DNA from: Bordetella parapertussis
GTDB taxonomy: Bacteria; Pseudomonadota; Gammaproteobacteria; Burkholderiales; Burkholderiaceae_B
NCBI GenBank assembly: GCA_945897365.1
Contig: CAMDFD010000006.1
Coordinates: 101,174-165,173, forward strand
Direction: 5' to 3'
DNA: 64,000 nt
Numbering within the stretch: position 1 is the first letter of the stretch; each line of letters opens with the position of its first letter. A program made the translations under genes and the position numbers. This document shows positions 43,069 to 52,053 of this stretch, piece by piece. Below the pieces are notes generated by a model. The model saw only the letters and a program-made list of their open reading frames with translations. It ran no database searches and had not been told where the DNA came from.

Positions 43069-43389
43069 GTGGATCGGCCAGAGGTCAAGGGTTTAGCAGT
43101 CAATCGGTTCGAAGTGCAAGGCTTAATTTCTGAACTGTCTCCTTTGAGATATACACCTGCAGGGGTACCAGTTTTAGAGTTTTTACTTTCACATGAGTCC
43201 GAGGTGACCGAAGCTGGTCAACCGCGTCGCATTGCACTGAGTTTGGTGGTTGTGGCGATGGGAGATTTGGCCCAGATGGCTGGCACGATGCGTTTAGGTT
43301 GCAAGGTCCGGCTTCAGGGTTTTCTGGCTCCGGTTCGTAAAGATTCTCAAAAATATCGGCTGCATGCGCAGCATATTCAACAAATTTGA
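43069..43389 (+). CDS. priB: Primosomal replication protein N (PriB)
   Basis: 106 residues with a single OB fold (NRFEVQGLISELSPLRYTPAG, VVVAMGDLAQMAG, CKVRLQGFLAPVR), 12 bases after rpsF and before rpsR. This is the classical betaproteobacterial and enterobacterial position of priB. PriB binds single-stranded DNA during replication restart. It starts with GTG at 43069 behind a CGGAG box. Confidence 0.92.
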   Translation: MDRPEVKGLAVNRFEVQGLISELSPLRYTPAGVPVLEFLLSHESEVTEAGQPRRIALSLVVVAMGDLAQMAGTMRLGCKVRLQGFLAPVRKDSQKYRLHAQHIQQI

Positions 43390-43401
43390 ACAAGGCATAT
43401 C

Positions 43402-43674
43402 ATGGCTTTTTTCGGTAAACGTAAAGAAAAAAAGAAGTTCACGCAACAGAACCCGCTTTTCAAGCGTCGTAAGTTCTGCCGCTTCAGCGCGACTAATGTT
43501 GATCAAATTGATTACAAAGATCTCGATACCCTGCGTGACTTCATCCAAGAAAACGGCAAGATTATTCCTGCGCGTTTGACTGGTACCAAAGCAATTTATC
43601 AGCGTCAGCTCGACTCAGCGATCAAGCGTGCGCGCTTCTTGGCCTTGCTGCCCTTCACTGATAATCACAACTGA
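43402..43674 (+). CDS. rpsR: 30S ribosomal protein S18
   Basis: 90 residues with the S18 core KFCRFSATNVDQIDYKD and ENGKIIPARLTGTKAIYQRQ. It has an extra basic N-terminus (MAFFGKRKEKKKF). It forms the platform heterodimer with S6. Confidence 0.97.
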   Translation: MAFFGKRKEKKKFTQQNPLFKRRKFCRFSATNVDQIDYKDLDTLRDFIQENGKIIPARLTGTKAIYQRQLDSAIKRARFLALLPFTDNHN

Positions 43675-43688
43675 TCCCGGGGCACACT

Positions 43689-44144
43689 ATGCAAATCATT
43701 CTGCTCGAAAAAGTCGTTAACGTTGGAAACCTCGGTGAAGTTGTTCGCGTGCGCGACGGCTATGCCCGTAACTTTCTGATTCCCCAGAAAAAAGCACGTC
43801 GTGCGACCGAGGCTGCCCTCAAAGAGTTCGAAGTTCGCCGTGCTGAGCTTGAAAAAGCGCAGGCTGAAAAACTAGCTGCTTGCCAAGCCTTAGGCGAGCG
43901 TCTCGAAAGCTTCGCCTTGAGCATCAAGCAAAAAGCTGGCGTAGATGGTCGTTTGTTCGGTTCCGTGACGAATATGGATATTGCTGAGGGTCTGATCGCC
44001 GCTGGTTTTGCCGGTATCGAAAAGGCTCAAATTCGTCTGCCTGAAGGTCCTCTGAAGGCCGTTGGTGAGACTGCTATTCAGATCGCGTTACATCCTGACG
44101 TGGTCAGTAATATTACGGTTGTGGTGGTGGGTGATTTGGTCTGA
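43689..44144 (+). CDS. rplI: 50S ribosomal protein L9
   Basis: 151 residues. The N-domain MQIILLEKVVNVGNLGEVV with RVRDGYARNFLIPQKKA is diagnostic, followed by the long connecting helix and the C-terminal domain (KAGVDGRLFGSVTNMDIAE). L9 reaches from the L1 stalk base and affects frame maintenance. A strong terminator follows. Confidence 0.97.
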   Translation: MQIILLEKVVNVGNLGEVVRVRDGYARNFLIPQKKARRATEAALKEFEVRRAELEKAQAEKLAACQALGERLESFALSIKQKAGVDGRLFGSVTNMDIAEGLIAAGFAGIEKAQIRLPEGPLKAVGETAIQIALHPDVVSNITVVVVGDLV

Positions 44145-44165
44145 TCAAGACCTGTCGCACCTCAC

Positions 44166-44193
44166 AAAAAAGCCGGCTGATGCCGGCTTTTTT
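44166..44193 (+). terminator. Rho-independent terminator after rplI
   Basis: AAAAAAGCCGGC-TGAT-GCCGGCTTTTTT: a six-GC-pair stem with flanking A and T runs, 22 bases after the rplI stop. It separates the ribosomal operon from dnaB. Confidence 0.93.
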
Positions 44194-44264
44194 GTCTTCC
44201 GTATTGAAGGTGTCGCGACGCAGTTTTTTGTACTTGTCTAAGACCTTAAGGTTATGATGCATTG

Positions 44265-45641
44265 ATGAATAATCCGCCAGACCCACAACTCGAGTATTTG
44301 CGCGTTCCCCCACACTCCGTCGAAGCGGAGCAATCCGTGTTGGGCGGCCTACTCCTGGATAATGGAGCGTGGGAACGTATCACGGATGTGGTCAACGAAA
44401 ATGACTTCTATCGCTACGATCACAGGTTGATTTGGCAACATATCTCTCGTCTCATTAACCTGTCCCGACCTGCGGATGTCGTGACCGTTCATGAGTCAAT
44501 CGCGAGTGTCGGAAAGTCCGAGGAGGTCGGTGGCCTGGGCTATCTGAATGCTCTTGCGCACAATACGCCGTCGGCAGCAAATATTCGTCGCTATGCAGAA
44601 ATTGTTCGCGAGCGTTCGATGTTGCGCAAACTGGTGACCGTTGCCGATGAGATTGCCGCGACAGCGTTTAATCCGCAAGGTAAAGAAGCGCGACAGTTAC
44701 TGGATGAGGCTGAGTCCAAGGTTTTTAAGATTGCTCAAGAGGGCGCGAAAGCGAGCGCAGGTTTTAGAGAAATTCAGCCTTTGCTTTCCGAAGTCGTAGA
44801 GCGTATCGATGAACTCTATCACCGCGAAGGTGATACCGATGTCACAGGTGTACCTACAGGCTTCACTGATCTAGATCGTATGACTTCAGGGATGCAGGCT
44901 GGAGATCTTGTGATTGTGGCGGGGCGACCATCCATGGGTAAAACCTCGCTTGCCATGAATATTGCCGAGCATGTTGCTATCGAACAGGGCTTGCCCGTCG
45001 CCGTGTTTTCAATGGAAATGGGGGCCGTCCAACTCGCGATGCGTATGTTGGGTTCTGTGGGCATGTTGGATCAGCATCGCATGCGAACAGGCAAGTTGCT
45101 CGCGGATGACTGGCCTCGTGTGACGCATGCGGTACAGAAAATGCAGGATGCTCAAATGTATATCGATGAGACTCCCGCACTGAGTTCGGTAGAAGTACGT
45201 GCCCGAGCGCGTCGCTTGGCGCGTCAGTGCGGCAAGCTTGGACTCATCGTGATCGACTATTTACAGCTCATGGGGGCGAGTTCTGCAGGCGAGAATCGGG
45301 CGACTGAGATTTCTGAGATCAGCCGGTCTCTCAAGGCACTTGGCAAAGAATTGGAGTGTCCAGTGATGGCCTTGTCTCAGCTCAATCGCAGTCTCGAACA
45401 GCGGCCCAACAAACGACCTGTGATGAGCGATTTGCGCGAATCCGGCGCAATCGAACAAGATGCTGACTTGATCCTGTTTATTTATCGCGACGAGGTCTAT
45501 AACCCTGACTCGCCCGATAAGGGGACTGCAGAAATCATTATTGGTAAACAACGAAATGGTCCGATTGGGACTGTTCGATTGACCTTCCAGGGCTCAAGTA
45601 CGCGCTTCTTAAATTTTTCGGGTGGTGGCGCGAGCTACTAA
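44265..45641 (+). CDS. dnaB: Replicative DNA helicase
   Basis: 458 residues. The N-terminal domain (VPPHSVEAEQSVLGGLLLDN) mediates hexamer and primase contacts. The RecA-like domain has Walker A AGRPSMGKTSLAMNIA near 220, Walker B LIVIDYLQLM and the arginine-finger region. No intein is present. The start ATG at 44265 is used; the box AAGG lies rather far upstream. The last four bases overlap the convergent pbpG gene. Confidence 0.96.
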   Translation: MNNPPDPQLEYLRVPPHSVEAEQSVLGGLLLDNGAWERITDVVNENDFYRYDHRLIWQHISRLINLSRPADVVTVHESIASVGKSEEVGGLGYLNALAHNTPSAANIRRYAEIVRERSMLRKLVTVADEIAATAFNPQGKEARQLLDEAESKVFKIAQEGAKASAGFREIQPLLSEVVERIDELYHREGDTDVTGVPTGFTDLDRMTSGMQAGDLVIVAGRPSMGKTSLAMNIAEHVAIEQGLPVAVFSMEMGAVQLAMRMLGSVGMLDQHRMRTGKLLADDWPRVTHAVQKMQDAQMYIDETPALSSVEVRARARRLARQCGKLGLIVIDYLQLMGASSAGENRATEISEISRSLKALGKELECPVMALSQLNRSLEQRPNKRPVMSDLRESGAIEQDADLILFIYRDEVYNPDSPDKGTAEIIIGKQRNGPIGTVRLTFQGSSTRFLNFSGGGASY

Positions 45642-46792
45642 TTCACTCTGGGGTTGTTCATCGCAACCGCTTGACGGCTTTGAACGAGCTGTCTAATCTT
45701 GACGGCATCACCGATGCGCGTGCCTTTGCCATCTGCATTCAACAGCACGATGGCGGTATCACGGTTATTGATGCGTGCCACCATGACGAGGCACTGTCCC
45801 GCCTCGTTAATAAAACCTGTCTTTGAGACTCTGATGTCCCAGTTAGGATTTGTCACAAGCATATTGGTATTGCGAAAAAGCGTCGCGTGTCCACGCGCTG
45901 AGATTTCGTGTTGTTGATTCGTTGAGTAATAGCGAATGCTAGAGCGGGCAGCCGTTGCCTGCATCAACTTGACTAAATCTCTTGGCGTCGCGACATTGGC
46001 GCTAGACAGTCCAGTAGGTTCGACAAAACGACTATTGTTCATGCCTAATTCACGCGCTTTGTTGTTCATGGCGGCAACAAAAGCTGGCATGCCACCAGGG
46101 TAGTGACGCCCCAAGGCGTTGGCGGCACGGTTTTCTGAAGACATGAGCGCTAAATGCAGCATGTCACCGCGCGAGAGTCTTTGACCTACGGCAAGGCGAG
46201 AGCGGCTGAACTTCACGACATCGACGTCTTCTTGCGTGATTTGCAACATTTCATCAAGAGGTTGTTTTGCATCGACGACAATCAGTGCTGTCATTAATTT
46301 TGTAATCGAAGCGATTGGACGGGCGACCTCATCATTACGAGAAAAAAGCACGGCCTTGCTGCTCAGATCTTGGACGAAGACTACGTTTGAGCGCAAGCCG
46401 CTCGCTGGGTTTCCAGATTTTTGATCGCTTTGGGCACGTTTTGTGCTAGCGGCAGTTGTGACGGCTGCGGTCGTGGCGCCTGCGGCAAGTGCTTTTCTTG
46501 TTTTAGAGGTTGGTTTGGCCCCACGCGTCCCTTGAGGCGTCCCTGCAGGGGCAGCTTTTTTCTTTTTTGCATGAGCTGTCGCGGTCGTTTTTTTACTCGT
46601 TGCCGATTTACTTTTGCTTGCCGTAGACTTTTGAGTTGTTTTTTTTGCTTGCGAGGCTTTCGCTTTGGATGCTTGGTTGTCAGAAGTGCTTGTATTTTGA
46701 GCGAGCGTTGAGGTGCTCAAAAGTGCCAAGCTCAGGCAGACTAAGCTTGAAAGACATACATTGCGAAGGGGTAAAAAAAGACCAAAACGCAT
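45638..46792 (-). CDS. pbpG: PBP7-like D-alanyl-D-alanine endopeptidase with Lys/Ala-rich linker
   Basis: 384 residues from the ATG at 46792. There is a signal peptide (to about 31, STSTLAQ), then about 85 residues of Lys/Ser/Thr/Ala-rich linker (42-126), then the penicillin-binding domain with S162-x-x-K165 (SITK), S219-E-N221 and K324-T-G. PBP7-type enzymes cleave peptidoglycan cross-links in the periplasm. The linker resembles a histone H1 tail and is much longer than in E. coli PBP7; a role in binding wall polymers is conjecture. Confidence 0.88.
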   Translation of the reverse strand: MRFGLFLPLRNVCLSSLVCLSLALLSTSTLAQNTSTSDNQASKAKASQAKKTTQKSTASKSKSATSKKTTATAHAKKKKAAPAGTPQGTRGAKPTSKTRKALAAGATTAAVTTAASTKRAQSDQKSGNPASGLRSNVVFVQDLSSKAVLFSRNDEVARPIASITKLMTALIVVDAKQPLDEMLQITQEDVDVVKFSRSRLAVGQRLSRGDMLHLALMSSENRAANALGRHYPGGMPAFVAAMNNKARELGMNNSRFVEPTGLSSANVATPRDLVKLMQATAARSSIRYYSTNQQHEISARGHATLFRNTNMLVTNPNWDIRVSKTGFINEAGQCLVMVARINNRDTAIVLLNADGKGTRIGDAVKIRQLVQSRQAVAMNNPRVN

Positions 46793-46826
46793 TCGCAGCG
46801 TCCTTATAAGTATAAAAACCATGCAA

Positions 46827-46853
46827 ATTATATACTTAGCTTGGATAGTTAAA
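46827..46853 (-). promoter_or_regulatory. Possible promoter of the PBP7-like gene
   Basis: On the minus strand TTTAAC and a perfect TATAAT are separated by 15 bases, 35 bases before the ATG at 46792. The spacing is short and the -35 poor, so this is tentative. Confidence 0.4.
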
Positions 46854-46917
46854 CTGTTTATTTATCAATAATTTTCAAACGAAGGGTTTACCCTTAATTA
46901 AAATCCTTTTTTTTAAC

Positions 46918-47949
46918 TTAAGTGTCAAACTTTGCCGCGGTCAGCTTCAACGCTAAATCAAAAGCTGTTCTCAGGGAGCTTGGATCCGCAATTCCACGCC
47001 CAGCAATGTCGAAGGCGGTGCCATGATCCACACTGGTTCGCACAAAAGGCAAGCCGACCGTCACATTGACACCTTCGTCAATGCCTAGGTATTTGATGGG
47101 AATCAAGCCTTGGTCGTGATATTGCGCTACGCAAATGTCAAACTCGCCAAGACGAGCACGCATAAATACCGTATCCCCAGGCCAGGGACCCGAAGCATCG
47201 ATGCCCTTGGCGCGCGCCAACGCAATGGCTGGCGCAATAATGTCTAAATCCTCTCTTCCAAATTTACCCTGTTCACTCGCATGCGGATTAAGACCTGCAA
47301 CCGCAACACGGGGCGAGGGGATGCCCACTGCGTGACAAGCCGAAGCGGCAAGTTCGATTGTTCGTAACTCGAGATCGGTGCTCAGGGAGCTGGGGACGGC
47401 AGAGAGAGGAATATGGATTGTGACTAACATCACTCTGAGTTGGTCGTTCACCAACATCATGGCGACGTGAGGCGTCTTAGAGCGCTCTGCAAGAATTTCA
47501 GTATGACCTGGAAAGTCAATACCTGCGGCATGCATAGACTCTTTATTCAGAGGCGCCGTGACAATCGCGCGAACACGTCCAGCCAAAGCATCATCAATCG
47601 CAGCGTGAAGCGCTTGAACCGCCGCAAGTCCCGCGCGTGCATCGACCACGCCAAAGGGCAGTTCTTTGGGCAAAGCAGGTGAGGTTGCTCGAACAAACAT
47701 ACAACCGGGCTGCTGAAAGTCGTCTGATAACGGGTCTTCAGGTGTGAGCTCGACAATCTTGAGCGACAAGTTCAGCAGCGCGCAAGCACGCCTTAATGCT
47801 CCTGCATCGCCATAAACGACGCAGGGTGCGTTGAGTCCCTGAGCATGCAGTTTGACCACAATTTCGGGGCCGATACCGGCTGCATCGCCGACCGTCATCG
47901 CGAGCGGGATACGGTTCAGTGCAAGCCCCGCTTTTGATGTGACAGGCAT
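46918..47949 (-). CDS. pdxA: 4-hydroxythreonine-4-phosphate dehydrogenase
   Basis: 343 residues with PdxA landmarks MTVGDAAGIGPEIVVKLHA, the metal-binding region FPGHTEILAERS, and VAQYHDQGLIPIKYLGIDEGVNVT. It oxidises 4-phosphohydroxy-threonine in pyridoxal phosphate synthesis. A PdxA2-type catabolic paralogue is possible but the context is housekeeping. It starts 2 bases after the phoH stop and is cotranscribed with it. Confidence 0.93.
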   Translation of the reverse strand: MPVTSKAGLALNRIPLAMTVGDAAGIGPEIVVKLHAQGLNAPCVVYGDAGALRRACALLNLSLKIVELTPEDPLSDDFQQPGCMFVRATSPALPKELPFGVVDARAGLAAVQALHAAIDDALAGRVRAIVTAPLNKESMHAAGIDFPGHTEILAERSKTPHVAMMLVNDQLRVMLVTIHIPLSAVPSSLSTDLELRTIELAASACHAVGIPSPRVAVAGLNPHASEQGKFGREDLDIIAPAIALARAKGIDASGPWPGDTVFMRARLGEFDICVAQYHDQGLIPIKYLGIDEGVNVTVGLPFVRTSVDHGTAFDIAGRGIADPSSLRTAFDLALKLTAAKFDT

Positions 47950-47951
47950 GG

Positions 47952-49691
47952 TTAAAGCACTTCGCCCGCGTAGTCAGCCAATCGTGAACGTTCACCGCGT
48001 TGCAGCGTGACATGACCCGCATGCGGCCAACCTTTGAAACGATCAACCACAAAAGTCAGTCCAGAACTGCCTTCTGTCAGGTAGGGCGTATCGATCTGTG
48101 CGATGTTGCCCAGGCAAATGACTTTTGTCCCAGGGCCCGCGCGCGTGATCAAGGTTTTCATTTGTTTTGGTGTCAGGTTTTGCGCCTCGTCGATGATTAA
48201 ATACTTATTCAAGAACGTGCGGCCTCGCATAAAGTTCAACGATTTGATTTTGATCCGCGAGCGGATCAAATCCATCGTCCCAGCGCGACCCCAGTCATGC
48301 GTTTGACCATTTGCAATGGAGGAGCCGCCATCGGTTTCTCCCATCGTAAGCACTTCGAGATTGTCCTCAAGCGCGCCCATCCAGGGTTGCATTTTTTCTT
48401 CTTCAGTGCCAGGTAGAAAACCAATGTCCTCACCAACGGGAACGGTGACACGCGTCATGATGATCTCGGTGTAGCGCTTTGTTTCAAGGACTTGCGCAAG
48501 ACCAGCGGCGAGTGCCATGAGTGTTTTACCCGTACCTGCTTGTCCAAGCAATGACACAAAGTCACAGTCAGGATTCATCAATAAATTCATCGCAAAATTT
48601 TGTTCGCGGTTACGGGCAGTGACGCCCCAGACATTATTTTTTCCATGGGTAAAGTCACGCAGCGTGGCGAGTACCGCACTTTTACCGTTGACTTCGCGAA
48701 CCTGCGCATACAAGGGCATGGGACCTTCAAAATACACAAATTGATTCACCATAAATTGGTGACAGAGCGGCCCTGAAATACGGTAAAAAGTGATACCACC
48801 TTGCTGCCAAGACTCCACACCTTTGCCGTGTTTGTTCCAAAAGTTATCAGGAAGCGCAAGTGTGCCGCTGTAGAGTAAGTCCGAGTCCTCCAGGACTTGA
48901 TCATTGAAATAGTCTTCTGCAGAAAGCGATAGCGTCCGCGCTTTGAGACGCATATTGATATCTTTGGAGACCAGTACGACTTCGCGATCGGTGAACTTGT
49001 TAGCTAAAGCCCGGACAACCCCCAAAATCTGATTGTCGGCTTTCCCCATCGGAAGATCCGGCGGGAGCGTGCTGGCCATCAAGGTGGTTTGAAAAAATAA
49101 TCGCCCAGTCGCATCTTTGTGGCCGAGCCCGTCTAGGGGCAGACCCAGATCGAGATCACGATGCTCGCCGACCAAGGTATCAAGAGAGCGACTCACTTGT
49201 CGCGCATTACGTGCGACTTCAGACATACCTTTCTTTTGATGATCCAACTCTTCAAGCGTCATCATGGGGAGAAAGACATCGTGCTCTTCAAATCTAAAGA
49301 GCGAGCTTGGGTCGTGCAACAAGACATTGGTGTCGAGCACGAAAAGTTTTCGTGGACTTTGGCTCGAAGATTTGTTTGCAGCGTTGTTTGTAGCAGGCAA
49401 CTTGGAACGCTTTTGACGAGCGGGTTTCTCTATTGGACTTTTGTTGTTGCTTTGCTCCGAGGAGAGCCCAGAAAGGTCTAGGGTAATGGATTTCGAAGGT
49501 TTTGCTGTCTCTGGCGGTTCAACCGCCGAGAGTGCAGCAGCAGGGTTCTGACTAAGTACTTTTGTGCTCAAGGCTTCACGCATTGGCTCACTCTGCTTGA
49601 AAGGCGCGCCAGTCGAGATCGTGGGTTCGAGCTTGAGATCTGTGACATCGAGAATAGCGGCAGGACGTGAGGGCAGCTTTGGCAATGGCAT
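47952..49691 (-). CDS. PIN-domain plus PhoH-like ATPase
   Basis: 579 residues. After a low-complexity N-terminus (about 110), a PIN domain begins at KLFVLDTNVLLHDPSSLFRF with the first catalytic aspartate. The PhoH ATPase in the C-terminal half has Walker A LLGQAGTGKTLMALAAG and Walker B YLIIDEAQNLTPKQMK. PIN-PhoH proteins are RNA helicases/ribonucleases in the cases studied. The long N-terminus is poorly conserved and may be unstructured. Confidence 0.92.
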   Translation of the reverse strand: MPLPKLPSRPAAILDVTDLKLEPTISTGAPFKQSEPMREALSTKVLSQNPAAALSAVEPPETAKPSKSITLDLSGLSSEQSNNKSPIEKPARQKRSKLPATNNAANKSSSQSPRKLFVLDTNVLLHDPSSLFRFEEHDVFLPMMTLEELDHQKKGMSEVARNARQVSRSLDTLVGEHRDLDLGLPLDGLGHKDATGRLFFQTTLMASTLPPDLPMGKADNQILGVVRALANKFTDREVVLVSKDINMRLKARTLSLSAEDYFNDQVLEDSDLLYSGTLALPDNFWNKHGKGVESWQQGGITFYRISGPLCHQFMVNQFVYFEGPMPLYAQVREVNGKSAVLATLRDFTHGKNNVWGVTARNREQNFAMNLLMNPDCDFVSLLGQAGTGKTLMALAAGLAQVLETKRYTEIIMTRVTVPVGEDIGFLPGTEEEKMQPWMGALEDNLEVLTMGETDGGSSIANGQTHDWGRAGTMDLIRSRIKIKSLNFMRGRTFLNKYLIIDEAQNLTPKQMKTLITRAGPGTKVICLGNIAQIDTPYLTEGSSGLTFVVDRFKGWPHAGHVTLQRGERSRLADYAGEVL

Positions 49692-49746
49692 AAATGAGTT
49701 CTCTCATGAAGGGTGCGAGCGATAAAAGGAGCGAAGGGCAGAGCAA

Positions 49747-50214
49747 TCAGGTCAGGCTGCGCGCAGCCTGGAGTACCTCTTGGGCATGTCCTGGGACTTT
49801 CAGTCCGCGCCAGGCTTGAATGAGTTTGCCGCGCGCGTCAATTAAGAAGGTGCTGCGTTCAATGCCGCGCACTTGTTTGCCATACATTTGCTTGTTTTTG
49901 ATCACGTCGTAAGCGTTACAGACTTTTTCGTCAGTATCTGCGATCAGAGGAAACGGTAACGTGAGTTTTTTTGAAAAATTCTCATGCGACTTCAAGGAGT
50001 CGCGTGACACGCCAATCACGACGCAACCGATGGCTAAAAACTCATCGTGTAAGTCCCGAAAATTTTCTGTCTCTGTGGTGCATCCCGGCGTGTTGTCTTT
50101 AGGGTAAAAATACATGATGACGCCGCGCCCAACGCAGCGCTCCAAAGAGATTTCTCCAAAGGTGCTTTGCGCAGAAAAGCTAGGTGCTGGTTTGCCGATA
50201 AGGACAATGCTCAT
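49747..50214 (-). CDS. bcp: Thioredoxin-dependent peroxiredoxin (Bcp/PrxQ family)
   Basis: 155 residues from the ATG at 50214, chosen because it overlaps the stop of the upstream gene by one base and has GGAGAA upstream. The peroxidatic cysteine is in YFYPKDNTPGCTTETENF; the resolving position five residues later is Glu in place of Cys, so it may be a one-Cys type or use another thiol. It reduces hydroperoxides. Confidence 0.92.
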   Translation of the reverse strand: MSIVLIGKPAPSFSAQSTFGEISLERCVGRGVIMYFYPKDNTPGCTTETENFRDLHDEFLAIGCVVIGVSRDSLKSHENFSKKLTLPFPLIADTDEKVCNAYDVIKNKQMYGKQVRGIERSTFLIDARGKLIQAWRGLKVPGHAQEVLQAARSLT

Positions 50215-50663
50215 TAGATTTTCTCCAGTAAGAGGGCGGCGATCACTTGTCGGCCTTCGGCCATTAAAATATTGTAGGTCCGGGCTGCAGCCTCGGTCGT
50301 CATGCATTCGACCCCGACGCCCGCCCGCAGTAGAGGTGTGATGACTTTGTGGTCTAACATGCGTTGACGCGAACCCGTGCCGACCAAAAGGACCTCGGGT
50401 CTCACTCCGTCAACCTCGGGCTGAGGAGGCTCGTTGGAGTCCAGAAATGCGAGGGGATCGACAGGCTTCAGGGTCAGTCCGGCCGCCTGCAGGAGCAAGG
50501 CGGTGGTGATCTCGTCAGGGCTTTCGGCAAGCCATCGATTGACGGGACCCTCAGGGCCAAAAGCAATCGCATGGTTAAAACTAATTTTGTTGATTTCGAC
50601 GAAACCGTTGCCGTATCCTGTGACGGTGTTGAGTGCCGCATTGTGATCTGTATGAAACTTCAA
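50214..50663 (-). CDS. Mth938-like domain protein (DUF498/NDUFAF3-like)
   Basis: 149 residues with VEINKISFNHAIAFGPEGPV, EVLLVGTGSRQRM and the C-terminal ECMTTEAAARTYNILMAEGR, typical of the Mth938 family. Members include the mitochondrial complex I assembly factor NDUFAF3, but the bacterial function is not settled. It is coupled to bcp. Confidence 0.85.
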   Translation of the reverse strand: MKFHTDHNAALNTVTGYGNGFVEINKISFNHAIAFGPEGPVNRWLAESPDEITTALLLQAAGLTLKPVDPLAFLDSNEPPQPEVDGVRPEVLLVGTGSRQRMLDHKVITPLLRAGVGVECMTTEAAARTYNILMAEGRQVIAALLLEKI

Positions 50664-50805
50664 TCAATACTCCAGCTAGTTCGCCCGATGATAGCGCAAT
50701 CAATCTTACGCTGTGATGTCATTGCAAGCGCTCGCGGGGGATTTAAATCATGGATTTTGTGATCTGAACGCCAGCGATTTGCGACATCGGTCCTGATGCG
50801 CTAGA

Positions 50806-50834
50806 TTACAGTGTTTTGCTGCACTGCATATAAT
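50806..50834 (+). promoter_or_regulatory. Sigma-70 promoter of the alaC-hom-thrC operon
   Basis: TTACAG and a perfect TATAAT are separated by 17 bases and lie 35-63 bases before the alaC start. No Thr/Ile-rich leader peptide with attenuator was seen between this promoter and alaC. Confidence 0.7.
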
Positions 50835-50868
50835 GCAAAATTAAGATTTTCTTATACAAGGACCCAGG

Positions 50869-52053
50869 ATGAGGAAGTTTTCTCGCATCGAGCGTTTGCC
50901 CCCCTACGTTTTTAACATCACGGCAGAGCTCAAAATGGCGGCGCGTCGACGTGGCGAGGACATCATCGATATGTCCATGGGCAACCCTGATGGGGCCACC
51001 CCCCCTCACATTGTGAGCAAGCTGGTCGAGGCCTCCGAGCGCCCTACGACGCATGGTTATTCCGTCTCAAAAGGGATTCCGCGTTTGCGCAAGGCGATCA
51101 CTGACTGGTATGCGCGCCGCTATCAGGTGCAGTTTGATCCGGACTCCGAAGCCATCGTGACAATTGGTTCTAAAGAAGGCCTGGCCCACTTGATGCTTGC
51201 GACCCTGGATGCGGGCGATACCGTTTTGGTACCTAATCCAAGCTATCCGATTCATATTTATGGTGCCGTGATCGCAGGGGCCAACATCCGCTCCGTTCGT
51301 ATGACCCCGGGAACCGATTTTTTCGAAGAACTAGAGCGCGCGGTGCGCGAATCCATTCCAAAGCCTAAAATGATGATCTTGGGCTTTCCGAGTAACCCCA
51401 CCGCACAATGCGTAGATCTCTCTTTTTTCGAACGCGTGGTTAAGCTGGCCCAAGAACACAACATCATCGTTGTGCACGATCTTGCTTACGCAGATATCTG
51501 TTTCGATGGTTATCAGGCACCATCGATTATGCAGGTGCCTGGTGCCCGTGAGGTTGCGGTTGAGTTTTTTACCATGAGTAAAAGTTACAACATGGCGGGC
51601 TGGCGGATTGGCTTCATGGTGGGCAATGCCGAGCTGGTCAACGCCTTAGCGCGCATCAAGAGCTATCACGATTACGGTACTTTTACACCTATTCAGGTTG
51701 CGGCCATCGCGGCGCTCGAGGGGCCGCAGGAATGCGTCGCTGAGGTCGTGGAGAAATACCAAAACCGACGAGATGTTTTAGTCAAAGGTCTGCACGAGGC
51801 AGGCTGGATGGTGGACAATCCCAAAGCCTCCATGTATATATGGGCGCATATTCCCGAGCCCTATCGTGCAGCGGGCTCTCTTGAGTTCGCCAAGCGTATC
51901 CTCGAAGAGGCCAAGGTCGCGGTGTCGCCTGGTATCGGTTTCGGTGATTATGGCGATGAGTATGTTCGATTCGCCTTGATAGAAAATGAGCAGCGCACGC
52001 GTCAAGCGGTGCGCGGCATCAAAGAAATGTTTCGTAAGGATGGATTGTTGTAA
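50869..52053 (+). CDS. alaC: Alanine-synthesising aminotransferase AlaC
   Basis: 394 residues, class I aminotransferase. RRRGEDIIDMSMGNPDGATPP and the PLP-lysine motif TMSKSYNMAGWRIGF match AlaC (YfdZ). It transaminates pyruvate to alanine. It overlaps hom by one base (TAATG), so it is cotranscribed with threonine synthesis genes, a common betaproteobacterial order. AGGACCCAGG precedes the ATG. Confidence 0.92.
   Translation: MRKFSRIERLPPYVFNITAELKMAARRRGEDIIDMSMGNPDGATPPHIVSKLVEASERPTTHGYSVSKGIPRLRKAITDWYARRYQVQFDPDSEAIVTIGSKEGLAHLMLATLDAGDTVLVPNPSYPIHIYGAVIAGANIRSVRMTPGTDFFEELERAVRESIPKPKMMILGFPSNPTAQCVDLSFFERVVKLAQEHNIIVVHDLAYADICFDGYQAPSIMQVPGAREVAVEFFTMSKSYNMAGWRIGFMVGNAELVNALARIKSYHDYGTFTPIQVAAIAALEGPQECVAEVVEKYQNRRDVLVKGLHEAGWMVDNPKASMYIWAHIPEPYRAAGSLEFAKRILEEAKVAVSPGIGFGDYGDEYVRFALIENEQRTRQAVRGIKEMFRKDGLL

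Noticed and set aside
50664..50868. Threonine attenuator leader before alaC-hom-thrC
   Set aside because: No Thr/Ile-rich leader peptide or terminator/antiterminator pair was found; a plain promoter explains the region.
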